A stretch of 64,000 bases of DNA from WJMB01 sp964581465 (GCA_964581465.1 CAZOOP010000014.1:1-64000); one strand, 5' to 3'; shown: positions 17,315 through 26,736, numbered from the stretch's first letter. Made by a program: numbers and translations. Notes: generated from the sequence alone by a model not told the origin.

Positions 17315-18040
17315 TCAGTCCTCTTCGTAACGCGGGGCGATGATGTCGGCCCGGAAGTCGGTCACTCCGCCGACGTGGAGCTGGCGGCACATCTCGTAGA
17401 GCCGGGAGCGCAGTCGGGAGCCCACCCGGTCCTCCAGGGTTTCCTTCTGATTCTTCGAGCGCTGATCCGGGTAGTTGGTGGTAATCAGCAGGTGGCGTCG
17501 CGCGTTGAAGCGCCGGGTGATAATGTCGCCGAAGGTGTCCAGGACCCAACTGGTGAGGTGGTAGGCGCCCAGGTCGTCGAGGAGCAGCAGGTCGACGCTG
17601 AGCACGCGATCGATGAGCGAACGGTGGTCGATGGGCGAGCCGTCGTCGAAGCTGCGCCGGATCTCGCCGATCAGTTCGCGAGAGTCGGCGAACAGGCAGC
17701 TATAGCCTTTCTCGGCGGCGACCTCGCGCAGTACGCCCACGGCCAGGTGCGTCTTGCCGACCCCGCAGGGGCCGCTGTATAGCAGCCCGGCCTCCAGGTG
17801 GGGGAACTCGTCGATGAAGCTTCGGCTGGCCCGCATCGCCCGTTTCTGGGTCGGCGACTGGGCGATGTAGTTGTCCAGGGTGCAGTGCTCGTAGCGCGGC
17901 GGGATGCGTGAGGCGGCCAGTAGACCCGCACGACGCCTGTTCATCCTGCACGGACACGGACGCACGACATCGCGCCCGGCCTCGTCGACGATTCTAAGCC
18001 AGCCCTCACCACCGCAGCGGGGGCATTTTTCATCGGTCAT
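17315..18040 (-). CDS. DnaC/DnaI/IstB-type AAA+ ATPase with N-terminal zinc motif
   Basis: 241 residues. The N-terminal CPRCGGEGWL...RPCPC (about 5-31) is a four-cysteine zinc site as in DnaC/DnaI-type helicase loaders. The AAA+ core has Walker A GPCGVGKTH (about 90), Walker B LLLLDDLGAY (about 155), sensor 1 LLITTNY and the arginine-finger region LEDRVGSRLRSRLYEM (about 207). Helicase loaders deliver replicative DnaB-type helicases; IstB proteins of IS21 share this ATPase. The zinc motif and absence of an IstA neighbour favour the loader. The gene sits alone between two repeat islands. Its 3' end is 117 bp from the family D element. Confidence 0.75.
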   Translation of the reverse strand: MTDEKCPRCGGEGWLRIVDEAGRDVVRPCPCRMNRRRAGLLAASRIPPRYEHCTLDNYIAQSPTQKRAMRASRSFIDEFPHLEAGLLYSGPCGVGKTHLAVGVLREVAAEKGYSCLFADSRELIGEIRRSFDDGSPIDHRSLIDRVLSVDLLLLDDLGAYHLTSWVLDTFGDIITRRFNARRHLLITTNYPDQRSKNQKETLEDRVGSRLRSRLYEMCRQLHVGGVTDFRADIIAPRYEED

Positions 18041-18122
18041 GTCTGTCCGTCGGTTATCCCACGACGCCCGGGACGTTCTAGTGTGTTCGTGGTGTAGAAA
18101 TCGAATAAAGTGTTCTTGCTAA

Positions 18123-18490
18123 GGAATCACCTAGCGGCAGCGGATTTTGTATTACAGGATAACCTTTAGATAAAAGCAGTTAGAATGCAATCAGCTGTGC
18201 AAATCGAGCGAGCTGCTTGTGGCAAGTATGTGGATTGCCATATTCTTCAGGCGCCCATAGCGACATCACTACAATAAAAAACTGCTTGACGCCCTTGGCC
18301 TCGATGATTGGCCTCGATGACGATGCTACGAACATAAGTGGCCTATTAACATGCATATATAATGAGTCGGCACCGAGGGATTAAGGTTGCAGCCTAAACT
18401 TGATTTAGCTTAACCAAGTCACGGCCACTGTTTCGAAGGGGGGCGGAGTTTCGAGTTGGAGTTGACTGGTTCGGGATCGTGTGTGATGCC
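18123..18490 (-). mobile_element. Family B repeat
   Basis: Reads on the minus strand from GGCATCACACACGATCCCG to the terminus near 18123 (GGAATCACCTAGCGG on plus). About 368 bp. It shares the blocks tcgagcgagctgcttgtggca, aactgcttgacgcc, catgcatatataatgag and aggggggcggagtttcgag with the copies at 30416 and 45153. No clear target duplication: the right side abuts another repeat. Confidence 0.8.
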
Positions 18491-18499
18491 AAACACCTT

Positions 18500-18728
18500 G
18501 GCAGTGCAGAGCCTGTTAGGTCTGTAGCATTTTCATGACATGCTGATGATTAACACGATCTGCTACAAGTATCTGTCTGGAACAGGTAGTTTTAGTGATG
18601 GTAAAGCAAGCACAATCCGAGATAATTCCGCCACCAGCATTCTTCAATCCACACCTTACGGCGGATTGTCCTTGGCTGATAAGTCCCTTCATACAGCCTA
18701 AGCTGGTCCGAAAACGCTCCATGACGCC
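18500..18728. mobile_element. Eroded short repeat related to family A (227-229 bp)
   Basis: The right terminus, read inward (GGCGTCATGGAGCGTTTTCG), resembles the family A left terminus. The left end (GGCAGTGCAGAGCCTGTTAG) resembles it weakly. The flanks aaacacctt and atgcacctt agree at 7 of 9. Internally it does not match A-D clearly, so it may be a fifth family. Confidence 0.45.
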
Positions 18729-18988
18729 ATGCACCTTATCTAACGTCTCCAGCCGGTTTACGGGGCACTTGAATAAGTCGGCACATGACGTCAAGGAACT
18801 ATCGACTTATATTCCAACCCGCCGGACATGCCGGCCGGTTAGAATGCTATACCCTCGCTGACACCAGACAGACCCTTGGCGGCTTCGAAAACGAACCACT
18901 GTAACGTGTGACTCCGACAACTACCTTCGTTCCAGCGACCGGCGTCTCCGCCCCGGGAAAAATCAACCGCTCAATTAGCGCCGGGGCG
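18729..18988. other. Spacer between island and inverted repeat
   Basis: No gene seen. A short imperfect palindrome, ccgccggacatgccggccgg, lies near 18821-18840. Confidence 0.3.
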
Positions 18989-19101
18989 GGCGTTGGCACG
19001 TTTCTTGCATTGACGCCCGGGCGCCCGTGCCCCTTCGAGCAACCAGCGGACACGATCGCGCGACGGCGGGCGCGCGTGATAGCAAGAAACGTGCCAACGC
19101 C
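18989..19101. repeat. Long inverted repeat with sigma-54-like arms, copy 2 (long type)
   Basis: Perfect 20-bp arms (18989-19008 and 19082-19101) around a 73-nt GC-rich centre. Arms contain TTGGCACGTTTCTTGC, a full sigma-54 -24/-12 match, facing inward. It lies 48 bp beyond the stop codon of the spermidine synthase-like gene. The right end of the centre (GTGATA before the arm) resembles copy 3 (GGGATA). Confidence 0.85.
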
Positions 19102-19149
19102 GGGTGGTGCGGTGTGGGTGATTCAAATTGTCGAGACGCCGGTCGCGGC

Positions 19150-21498
19150 CTACTCGGCCCCATCGTCCCCGTCGGGTGAGATGTAGCGGCTGATGACCTC
19201 GAGGTTGGGACGGATTGTCTGGGCGGTGCGGAAGCCGCGCGGCAGGGTGTATTCGACGAAGGGGTGGTCGTCGGTGACCGGCTCGATACCCTCGACGTAG
19301 TCGCGGAAGCTGTCGTTTTCGAGGGCCAGGGTCTGGTAGAGGGCCAGCGGGCCAGGCACCCCGACCTCGGTCAGGGTGGCGGTGATGTCCCGGTCGGCCG
19401 CGGCCATTCGGAAGCGCTCGATGTCCAGGTTCAGCGGCTCGTTGGAACCCAGCAGCACGGCGTCGTCGCCGGTGACCCAGAGCTGGATGTGGGGGAAGAC
19501 CTGGGCGAAGCTGGCGGCCATGGCCCGCATGTCGGCCACGGGCACCTGGTAGAGGGGGATCCACTGGGTAAAGATGCCGCCGGGCTTGAGCGCCTGGGAG
19601 CAGAGCTCGTAGTACTCGACGGTATAGAGGTTGACCACGCCGGCCAGGGCCGGATGCATCGGCTCCGCGGTGATGACGTCGTAGTCGCGATCGGTGCAGA
19701 GCAGGTAATTGCGGCCGTCGTCGATGATCACTCGGGCCCGGGGGTCCTCGAGAACATCGAGGTTGAAAGCGCTGAAGTAGGGCGCCATCTCGATCACGCC
19801 GGGGGCGATTTCGACACAGTCAACACAGCGGACGCTTTCGTGGAGGGCCAGGGAGCCGAAGGTCGAGCCCGAACCGAAGCAGATCACCAGCACGTCCTCG
19901 GGGTGCGGGTGGACCAGCATGGGCAGGTGGGCCAGCAGGCGGTTCTTGCGCATATCGGCCACGGCGGTGTAGGTGGCCTGGTTGCCGTCGATGAGCAAGG
20001 TCCGGGTAGGCAGTCCGGCGGTGCCGACCTGCTCGGGGCGCTCGCGGACCTCGATGACGCCGGAGGCGGTCTCGGCGTAGTCCAGCAAGACCTCGCCGTC
20101 CTGGAGGAAATTGGCGCCGAGCTTGTCGAAGGGCAGCCAGAGCAGGCCGAATACCAGGGCTGCGCCGCAGACGATCAGGCCGACCAGGCGGCGCGTCTTC
20201 TTCTCGACGTAGCGCCGGAAGGCAACGGCGGCGATGGTGATGCTGATCCCGGCCAACAGGAAGAGGCTCCACTGGAAGCCGATCAACGGCACCAGGACGA
20301 AACCGGTCAGCAGGCTGCCCAGGATGGTCCCCAGACCGTTGGCGGCGTAGACCTCGCCGACGCGCTCGCCGACCCGGCCGACCTCGCGGGCGTAGAGTTT
20401 GATCACCACGGGGAAGAGCATCCCCAGAAGCAGCGTGGGCAGGATCATCACGATCAGGGTCAGCACCAGGGAGCTGCCCACCAGTGAACCCCAGTCGTTC
20501 AGGCCGCCGACGACGGCCTGGCTGAGGTTGCCCATCGCCCGGGGCCAGTTGAGGACCAGCCCGGTGGAGAGCAGGGCGGTGAAACCGACCCCGGCCTCGA
20601 GCCAGGCGAAGGCCGTCGCGGGACGCTTCAGGCGCTTGACCAGACGGGAGCCGATCAGGCCGCCGATCGCCAGGCCGATCAGATAAATACCCAACATCGC
20701 CGAGAAGGTGTAGGTAATGTTGGAGAACCAGAGGATCAGCGTCCGGGTCCAGACCAGCTCCATCCCCAGGGCGGCCAACCCGCTCAGGGCGTAGAGCCAG
20801 AGCAGCAGCCGCGCCCGGTTCGGTTTCTCGGGCGCGGGGGTGCGCTCCGGTTCGATGAGCGCCCCCTGCCCCCGACTCAAGAGGTAGGCCAGGACGCCGG
20901 CCAGCAGGTTCAGCCCGGCGGCCAGGTAGGTGGCTCCCCAGAGGCCCAGCTTCTCGATAAGCAGAAAACCGGCCAGGAAGGTGCCGACAACCGCGCCGGC
21001 GGTGTTGAGGCCGTAGAGCAGCCCTACCCGGCGGCCGATGGTTTCGGGTTTCGAGGAAACGTGACGGGCCAGCACGGGCAGCGTGGCGCCCATCAGCGTC
21101 GTTGGCAGTACCAGCACCAGCAGGGCCAGCAGTCCGCGCACGACGACGAACAGCGCCCCGCCGCCGCCGGTGGCGTTATAGAGCGGAACGTAGATCTGCT
21201 CGACCAGGGCCAGCAGCAGCGGCACGGCCAGGCCCAGTACGGCGACGCCGCCCTGGAGCAGGGAGAACAGGCGCAGGGGTCGCCGGACGCGGTCGCCCCA
21301 GCGTCCCAGCAGCCAGCTTCCCAGGGCCAGGCCGCCCATGAAGGCCGCCAACACCGTTGCTGTGGCCTGACTGGTGGCACCGAAGACGAAGGACATCCGG
21401 CGCAGCCAGACAACCTCGTAGATCAAACCGGCGGCGCCGGAGACGACGAAAAGGGCCGCCACGGCGGAGAAGCGGGAGACGCGTTTGGCAGTGGTCAT
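19150..21498 (-). CDS. MFS-type membrane domain fused to spermidine synthase-like domain
   Basis: 782 residues. Residues about 1-460 contain a 12-helix transporter-like region (GAAGLIYEVVWLRRMSFVFG, FMGGLALGSWLLGR, GLYGLNTAGAVVGTFLAGF, YAANGLGTILGSLLTGF). The C-terminal 300 residues are a Rossmann aminopropyltransferase-like fold: VICFGSGSTFGSL (SAM-type nucleotide loop), VDCVEIAPGVIEMA, ARVIIDDGRNYLL, YDVITAEPMHPALAGVVNLYTVEYY and FTQWIPLY. Such fusions are widespread in environmental bacteria. Whether they make polyamines is unproven, and the catalytic aspartate region here reads AEP rather than DP. It runs alone, ending at a long inverted repeat. Confidence 0.85.
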   Translation of the reverse strand: MTTAKRVSRFSAVAALFVVSGAAGLIYEVVWLRRMSFVFGATSQATATVLAAFMGGLALGSWLLGRWGDRVRRPLRLFSLLQGGVAVLGLAVPLLLALVEQIYVPLYNATGGGGALFVVVRGLLALLVLVLPTTLMGATLPVLARHVSSKPETIGRRVGLLYGLNTAGAVVGTFLAGFLLIEKLGLWGATYLAAGLNLLAGVLAYLLSRGQGALIEPERTPAPEKPNRARLLLWLYALSGLAALGMELVWTRTLILWFSNITYTFSAMLGIYLIGLAIGGLIGSRLVKRLKRPATAFAWLEAGVGFTALLSTGLVLNWPRAMGNLSQAVVGGLNDWGSLVGSSLVLTLIVMILPTLLLGMLFPVVIKLYAREVGRVGERVGEVYAANGLGTILGSLLTGFVLVPLIGFQWSLFLLAGISITIAAVAFRRYVEKKTRRLVGLIVCGAALVFGLLWLPFDKLGANFLQDGEVLLDYAETASGVIEVRERPEQVGTAGLPTRTLLIDGNQATYTAVADMRKNRLLAHLPMLVHPHPEDVLVICFGSGSTFGSLALHESVRCVDCVEIAPGVIEMAPYFSAFNLDVLEDPRARVIIDDGRNYLLCTDRDYDVITAEPMHPALAGVVNLYTVEYYELCSQALKPGGIFTQWIPLYQVPVADMRAMAASFAQVFPHIQLWVTGDDAVLLGSNEPLNLDIERFRMAAADRDITATLTEVGVPGPLALYQTLALENDSFRDYVEGIEPVTDDHPFVEYTLPRGFRTAQTIRPNLEVISRYISPDGDDGAE

Positions 21499-21710
21499 CG
21501 GTGAAAGGGGTCCGGGTTGGGGTGGTTGTCGCGGATCCGGGCCTGGAGTAGAAGCGGTCGATCCGGGTTGCTATCAACCCCACGCTCCGCCGAGCACCCA
21601 TTGAGCCCGACGACAAGCTGAGGAGTCGGCGCTGGATCGGAACCGAGCGCCCGGACTCGACGACGGAGCATTATACGATAGCCGGCGCGCCGGCGTCATC
21701 CGGCGCGGCA

Positions 21711-22364
21711 TCAGAAGAAGGGCGTGCTCAGATAGGCGTAGAGCCAGTAGAAGATGTTGAAGTAGGGCCGCAGCACGCCGGTGAAGATCAACAGGATGAT
21801 CAGCAGGAAACCGAACTGGCTGTAGCGCGCCACGAACATCGCCGCCCGGGGCGGCAGGAAGGTCAACAGGATGCTCGAGCCGTCCAGTGGCGGCACGGGC
21901 AGGATGTTGAAACCGGCCAGGATCAGGTTCAACAGCACGCCGAAGTGCAGCAGCGTCAGGAAGATCCCCGAGGCGTTCATCTGCCCGTAGGACCAGGGGT
22001 CGACGCCGAAGAGGTAGGCCGCCTGGAGCGCCAGGGTGAAGATCAGCGCCAGAATGATGTTAGATCCCGGACCGACCAGGCTGACGTAGAGGCGGTCCCA
22101 CTTGGGATCTCGCAGGTTGCGCACGTCCACGGGCACGGGCTTGGCCGCCCCGATGATGAACCCGGCCTGGCTGATGATCAGCAGCGCCGGCAGCAGGATC
22201 GTGCCGAAGAGATCGATGTGCGGGATCGGGTTCAGCGTCAGCCGACCGGCCAGGCGGGCGGTGTCGTCGCCGCGGCGGTCGGCCATCCAGGCGTGGGCCG
22301 CCTCGTGGAAGGAGAGGCTGAACAACAGCACGGGGATGGAGATGATGATCTCGAACCATTGCAT
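21711..22364 (-). CDS. Site-2 protease family (M50) membrane metalloprotease
   Basis: 217 residues, a short RseP/SpoIVFB-like peptidase of the YwhC type. The zinc site HEAAH is near residue 20 in LSFHEAAHAWMADRRGDDTARLAGRLTLNPI, followed by HIDLFGTILLPALL. The third zinc ligand and LDG motif lie in ILPVPPLDGSSILL (about 165). About five membrane helices. It would cleave transmembrane substrates within the bilayer; its substrate is unknown. No PDZ domain is present. Monocistronic in appearance, upstream of the MFS-spermidine synthase gene with a 212-bp gap. Confidence 0.88.
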   Translation of the reverse strand: MQWFEIIISIPVLLFSLSFHEAAHAWMADRRGDDTARLAGRLTLNPIPHIDLFGTILLPALLIISQAGFIIGAAKPVPVDVRNLRDPKWDRLYVSLVGPGSNIILALIFTLALQAAYLFGVDPWSYGQMNASGIFLTLLHFGVLLNLILAGFNILPVPPLDGSSILLTFLPPRAAMFVARYSQFGFLLIILLIFTGVLRPYFNIFYWLYAYLSTPFF

Positions 22365-22516
22365 GGGGCTAGGTACCTCTCCATGTCAAGTCGTCAGTTC
22401 GCAGGCCAGTAAACAACGAAATCTCTTTCAACGATTATGCTGTGTTCTTAACAGATTATCAAGCTGGTTGCGGTGCCTATAACATCAACGTGTGCTCTAT
22501 AACCGTCACCTTACTC

Positions 22517-22545
22517 TTGACATTAAGATTTTACAATGCTATAGT
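22517..22545 (+). promoter_or_regulatory. Consensus sigma-70 promoter of the AT-rich lipoprotein gene
   Basis: TTGACA (22517-22522), 17-bp spacer, TATAGT (22540-22545). The predicted 5' leader is about 65 nt. Confidence 0.85.
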
Positions 22546-22615
22546 AGAAATATCTTTTCTAGATTAGAAAAAAGGTACCCATTTTGACTTTACCCTTTAT
22601 ACGGAGTAGCGCATC

Positions 22616-24088
22616 ATGAAAAAGCAACTCGCTTGCGTGCTTGGTTTTGCATTGTTCCTCGTTTCCGGTAGCTGTGACAACAACGACAAGTCAGATACAG
22701 AAACTATAGTTGATGGAACGATTGAAAATATATTTTACAGCACTCCGGAAAAGCTATTGGAAGAATTTAGTAGTGCAGTTAACAGTAGCAATTACGAAGT
22801 TCTTGAAAATATGATACAAGACCCAAACATAATTTTTAATTTGATAAATAGAATTGAAAAATATGGATGGACTATAAATACTTATAGCATTAAGGATATT
22901 GACAAAAATACAGTGTCTGTCTCTTTCGCACAAGACACTAAACAAATTATAGATGATGGTTATTTTATACAAGAGTTGGAATTAAAACAAATTAATGATA
23001 ATGATGTTTCCAAAACTAGTTGGGTTATAGATAATGAAATATGGCGTTTATTTATCTACCGAATACTATTTTCATCCAATCGAACAGGCGAACATAATTT
23101 GTATGTAATAGATCCAACTGGATTTAACGATGAGCGTCTTACGACAAATGGTGGAGGCTCTCCTCACTGTAGGGCAGACGGTGAGCTAATAGTATATGTG
23201 AGAAATGGGAAGATTTACACCATGAGTCCAGACGGTACTAATCAGCAATATATAACACAAGGTGAAGAACCAGAGTGGAGTTGGGACGGAAAAAGGATAG
23301 CATACTCATATAATGGAGGTATATACATTTACACTCTAGAAGAAGGGACGAATATATATGTACCTTCCCCTTCTAAATCACATTCTCCATCTTGGAGTCC
23401 AGATGACCAGAAGTTAGTATTTGTATCCTATCATAACGGATTGGAAGGTGAAGTATATACTGTCAATACAGATGGAGACAGTCTTAGGAGAATATCATCA
23501 GATGGTAGTTACCCATCCTGGAGCATTGAGAACAATATTGTTTATGGTGTTAATAACGGTTTGGAAGTTACCGACTCTAATGGTAATAACAGCTCATATT
23601 TGTTCTTACCTAGAGCCATGCAACCGGCTTGGAGCCCAGACGGTAGACGCATTGCATTTAGCCGTTACCCTGATATGTCAAACTTAACTCTTGAAGATTT
23701 TGCTTCAGTCAGTTCTCCTGACGAATTAAATATAGGTAAGATAAATATATTTATTTCTGATGCAAACGGAAATAATGTAATACAACTTACAGAAGAAGGG
23801 GGCGTTCAACCAGCGTGGCTCTTGTCCGAACAAACTGAGCCAAAGCTATACGGCAGGGCTGACTATCCCGAAACGTCGTACTTAACGATATGGTCTGGTC
23901 CGTTGAATTTACGTGACGCTCCTAATATTGATTCTGAAGTTGTTGATAAACTGAGAACAGGCCAAAGAGTATGGTTCGTTGATGAGGGACCGATGGACTA
24001 TAGAGCTAATCACAATGCACCCTGGATTAAGGTGGTTACACAAGGTGGGATTGAGGGTTATATATTCAGTTATTTTAGCGATTACTAA
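22616..24088 (+). CDS. AT-rich exported protein with TolB-like propeller and C-terminal SH3 domain
   Basis: 490 residues with a signal peptide ending LVSGSC (Cys20, an atypical lipobox, so lipidation is probable rather than certain). Residues about 30-145 form an alpha/beta region of the kind seen in small secreted domains. Residues 150-420 hold PD40/WD40-like blades (AEPEWSWDGKRIAYS-like EEPEWSWDGKRIAYS, SPSWSPDDQKLVFVS, QPAWSPDGRRIAFSR). Residues about 425-490 are an SH3b domain (GPLNLRDAPNIDSEVVDKL, GIEGYIFSYFSDY). Codon use and base composition are AT-rich, unlike every neighbour, and it has its own consensus promoter and terminator. All this marks a recently acquired cassette. Confidence 0.8.
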   Translation: MKKQLACVLGFALFLVSGSCDNNDKSDTETIVDGTIENIFYSTPEKLLEEFSSAVNSSNYEVLENMIQDPNIIFNLINRIEKYGWTINTYSIKDIDKNTVSVSFAQDTKQIIDDGYFIQELELKQINDNDVSKTSWVIDNEIWRLFIYRILFSSNRTGEHNLYVIDPTGFNDERLTTNGGGSPHCRADGELIVYVRNGKIYTMSPDGTNQQYITQGEEPEWSWDGKRIAYSYNGGIYIYTLEEGTNIYVPSPSKSHSPSWSPDDQKLVFVSYHNGLEGEVYTVNTDGDSLRRISSDGSYPSWSIENNIVYGVNNGLEVTDSNGNNSSYLFLPRAMQPAWSPDGRRIAFSRYPDMSNLTLEDFASVSSPDELNIGKINIFISDANGNNVIQLTEEGGVQPAWLLSEQTEPKLYGRADYPETSYLTIWSGPLNLRDAPNIDSEVVDKLRTGQRVWFVDEGPMDYRANHNAPWIKVVTQGGIEGYIFSYFSDY

Positions 24089-24112
24089 ACATTTAGTATA
24101 GTCATTGTTATT

Positions 24113-24149
24113 AGCTTGAATCACCTACTAGGTGAATTCAAGCTTTTTA
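24113..24149 (+). terminator. Strong intrinsic terminator of the AT-rich gene
   Basis: A long stem AGCTTGAA-TCACCTA / TAGGTGAATTCAAGCT with one bulge and a one- to few-base loop, followed by TTTTTAT. It begins 25 bp after the stop codon. Confidence 0.9.
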
Positions 24150-24221
24150 TCAATTTCTCCTCCTTAAAGTCAAATGACACTAGTTATGATTCTAATAAAC
24201 ACGTTTCTAACAGGGAACCCG

Positions 24222-26375
24222 CTAGAACAGCGGCTCGGCGCTGCGGGTGTCTGTGGGTATCTCCAGCTCGCCGCGGTTCCAGACGGCGAAGAGCGCCTCG
24301 ACGCAGCGGCCGTCCAGCTTGCCGGCCTCGACCTCGCGGCGCAGGATGCTGAAGGCTTCCTCGGGAGCTAGAGGTTCCTTGTAGTGGCGGCGCTGGGTGA
24401 GGGCGTCGAAGATGTCGGCGACCATCATCATCCGGGCGCCGGCGGGGATCTCCTCGCCGCGCAGGCCGTCGGGGTAGCCGGAACCGTCGAGTTTCTCGTG
24501 GTGCGCCCCGGCGACGTCGGGGACGTCGCGCAGCCCGCGCTCGAAGCGAATGCGCCGGAGCAGTTGCTTGCTGATCACCACGTGGCTCTTCATCTCCTCG
24601 TACTCTTCGGGGGTGAAGCGCCCGGCCTTGCAGAGGATGCGGTCGCGCACGCCGATCTTGCCGACGTCGTGGAGCAGGGCGGCCACGCGCAGGGCCTCCA
24701 GTTCGCCGTCGTCCAGTCCCATCTCGCGACCGATGATCACGGTATAGCGGGTGACGTTGAGGATGTGGTCGCCGGTGATCTTGTCTTTGGCGTCGACGGC
24801 TCGGGAGAGGGTCTCGGTGAAGGAGAGGAACATCTCGCGGCGCTGGTCGTAGAGCAGGTTGTTCTCGATGGAGACGGCGGCCTGGGCGGCCAGGATGCCC
24901 AGCAGTTGCTCGTCGTCGGCGGTAAAGGGTTCGCTGTCCTCCAGCCGGCCGCCCGGGGGGCGCTTGTTGAGCACCTGGAAGACACCCATTACCCGGCCGG
25001 ACTTGTCGTGCAGCGGCAGAGCCAGGATCGACTTGGTGCGATAGCCGGTCCGCCTGTCGATGGCCCGGTTGAAGCGGGGGTCGTCGTAGGCGTCGGGGAT
25101 GTTGAGCGGGCGGTCCTCGGCGACAACGGCGCCGGCGATGCCCTTGTCGGCGGGGAAGCGGATCTCCGTGGCGCCCTCGGCGACCATGCTCCACAGCTCG
25201 TTGGTGTCGGCGTCGAGGACGAAGACCGTCGAGCGGTCGGCCTCGAGGATGTCGGTGGCCAGCTTGGCCAGGATGGTCAACAGCTCGCCGATGGGCATGA
25301 TGCGCCCGATGGCCTGGCCGGCCTCGAGCAGCACGCTCTGCCGATGGAGCAGCTTCTCGTTCTCCCGGCTCATCAGGGCGTTGGCCACGGCCACTCCGAT
25401 CAGGCCGGTCATCACCCGCAACTGCTCCTCGTCGTCGAAGTTGAACAGGCCGCGACGCTTGTTGAGCACCTGGATGACACCGAGCACCCGGCCCTGCCGC
25501 GAGCGCATCGGCATCACCAGCATGTTGCGGGTGCGGTAGCCGGTCTCGCGGTCGACCTCGGGGTTGAAGCGCGGGTCGGCGTAGGCGTCGGGGATGTTGA
25601 CCAGCTCGCCGGAGGAGGCTACGTAGCCGGCGATTCCGGCGGCGGCGGGCAGGCGGATGGTTTTCTCGGCCATCCCCTCGGCGACTATGCTCCACAGCTC
25701 GTCGCTCTGCTCGTCGAGCAGGAAAACCGTGGTGCGCTCGGCGTCCATCACCTCGCTGGTCACCCGGGCGGCCAGCTTGAGCAGGCTGCGCAGGTCGCGC
25801 TCGCCGTAGAGCGCCCGGCCGACCTCGAGCAGGCGGCGCTGGTTGCGGATCAGGGCCTCGTTCTGCCGATGGCGAGCCGAGGTCTCCAGGCTCACCGCGC
25901 CGTACTCGACCAGGCGGGCCGAGAGGGCGGCGTCGTGCTTGGTGAAGCGGCTTTTGCGCTTGTTGAACACGGCCAGCACACCGAAGACCCGCCCCAGACC
26001 TCCGGTCAGCGGCAGGCAGAGGGCGTTGCGCGGCTGGAATCCCGTCTCGTCGAAGAGCCGGCGCTCTTCCGCCGCGGCGCTTGAGCGGTAGAAGGTCAGC
26101 GCCTCTCCCTCTTCGAGCACCGGACTCAGATAGGCCAGGCGGTCTCCATCGAGGACGAGTTGCCGTCCCACCCCGGCGGCGCCCCAGAGGCCGTCGTAGG
26201 CCGCCGGAGTGAAATAGATCTCGGCGCTCTCGGCGTCCACCGCCGCGGCGGCGTGGCGGGAAAACTGGACCAGCAGCTCCTTGAGGTCCAGCTTGCCGGT
26301 GAGGTCCCGGGCCGCCTCGAGCAGGCGGCGGGTCTCGTCGAGACGCAGGCGGAGCTTGTCGTCGGATCGGGCCAT
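24222..26375 (-). CDS. Triple GAF domain HD-GYP phosphohydrolase
   Basis: 717 residues, cytoplasmic. Three GAF domains (about 20-170, 190-345 and 355-510) are followed by an HD-GYP domain (about 520-700). HD-GYP motifs are intact: HDVGK (about 576), HHEKLDGSGYPDGLRGEEIP (about 632) and ADIFDALTQRRHYKEP (about 668). These enzymes hydrolyse cyclic di-GMP. The GAF domains would sense a small molecule or partner; two of them share the motif IPDAYxDPRFN, suggesting internal duplication. It should lower c-di-GMP in response to a signal. Monocistronic, with its own promoter. The 3' end approaches the AT-rich gene convergently. Confidence 0.93.
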   Translation of the reverse strand: MARSDDKLRLRLDETRRLLEAARDLTGKLDLKELLVQFSRHAAAAVDAESAEIYFTPAAYDGLWGAAGVGRQLVLDGDRLAYLSPVLEEGEALTFYRSSAAAEERRLFDETGFQPRNALCLPLTGGLGRVFGVLAVFNKRKSRFTKHDAALSARLVEYGAVSLETSARHRQNEALIRNQRRLLEVGRALYGERDLRSLLKLAARVTSEVMDAERTTVFLLDEQSDELWSIVAEGMAEKTIRLPAAAGIAGYVASSGELVNIPDAYADPRFNPEVDRETGYRTRNMLVMPMRSRQGRVLGVIQVLNKRRGLFNFDDEEQLRVMTGLIGVAVANALMSRENEKLLHRQSVLLEAGQAIGRIMPIGELLTILAKLATDILEADRSTVFVLDADTNELWSMVAEGATEIRFPADKGIAGAVVAEDRPLNIPDAYDDPRFNRAIDRRTGYRTKSILALPLHDKSGRVMGVFQVLNKRPPGGRLEDSEPFTADDEQLLGILAAQAAVSIENNLLYDQRREMFLSFTETLSRAVDAKDKITGDHILNVTRYTVIIGREMGLDDGELEALRVAALLHDVGKIGVRDRILCKAGRFTPEEYEEMKSHVVISKQLLRRIRFERGLRDVPDVAGAHHEKLDGSGYPDGLRGEEIPAGARMMMVADIFDALTQRRHYKEPLAPEEAFSILRREVEAGKLDGRCVEALFAVWNRGELEIPTDTRSAEPLF

Positions 26376-26443
26376 GGCGGTCTCCCGTGACGTCGGTTCG
26401 GCCGAGGGGCTACCCCCGGTCCGGCCGGAAGTGTCTCCATCTT

Positions 26444-26472
26444 ATCATACGTCGCCGGGCCGTGTTTGTCAC
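26444..26472 (-). promoter_or_regulatory. Sigma-70 promoter of the HD-GYP gene
   Basis: On the minus strand GTGACA, 17-bp spacer, TATGAT. The predicted start of transcription is near 26437, giving a leader of about 60 nt. Confidence 0.75.
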
Positions 26473-26546
26473 CGATTACCCGGCTGGGCCGCCTGATGTC
26501 CCTGTAGAACGGGGTTCACCAACGCCGCTTGTCGCCATAACTGTAG

Positions 26547-26575
26547 GGCGGGGTCTTTATGCCCCGCCGTTTTTC
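26547..26575 (+). terminator. GC-rich hairpin with T tract, no upstream gene
   Basis: GGCGGGG (26547-26553), 8-nt loop TCTTTATG, CCCCGCC (26562-26568), then GTTTTTC. It is oriented for plus-strand transcription although no plus-strand gene precedes it. It may instead insulate the HD-GYP promoter from readthrough, or be a short dispersed palindrome. Confidence 0.6.
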
Positions 26576-26736
26576 ATCAACCCAAGAGATTAGTCCAAGA
26601 GATTAGTGATACGGGTGTTTTACTGAGGATTCAAAGCCCCTTGTTCATCCTCAAAGCCGCAAATGGTCAGGAGGCGGGAACTACATATATTCAAGGCACT
26701 TCGCACTTATCCATCTGCGGGAGTTGTATATTGTAT

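Noticed and set aside
17315..18040. IstB of an IS21 element associated with the islands
   Set aside because: No IstA partner or IS21 ends are present, and the N-terminal four-cysteine motif fits a DnaC/DnaI helicase loader better.
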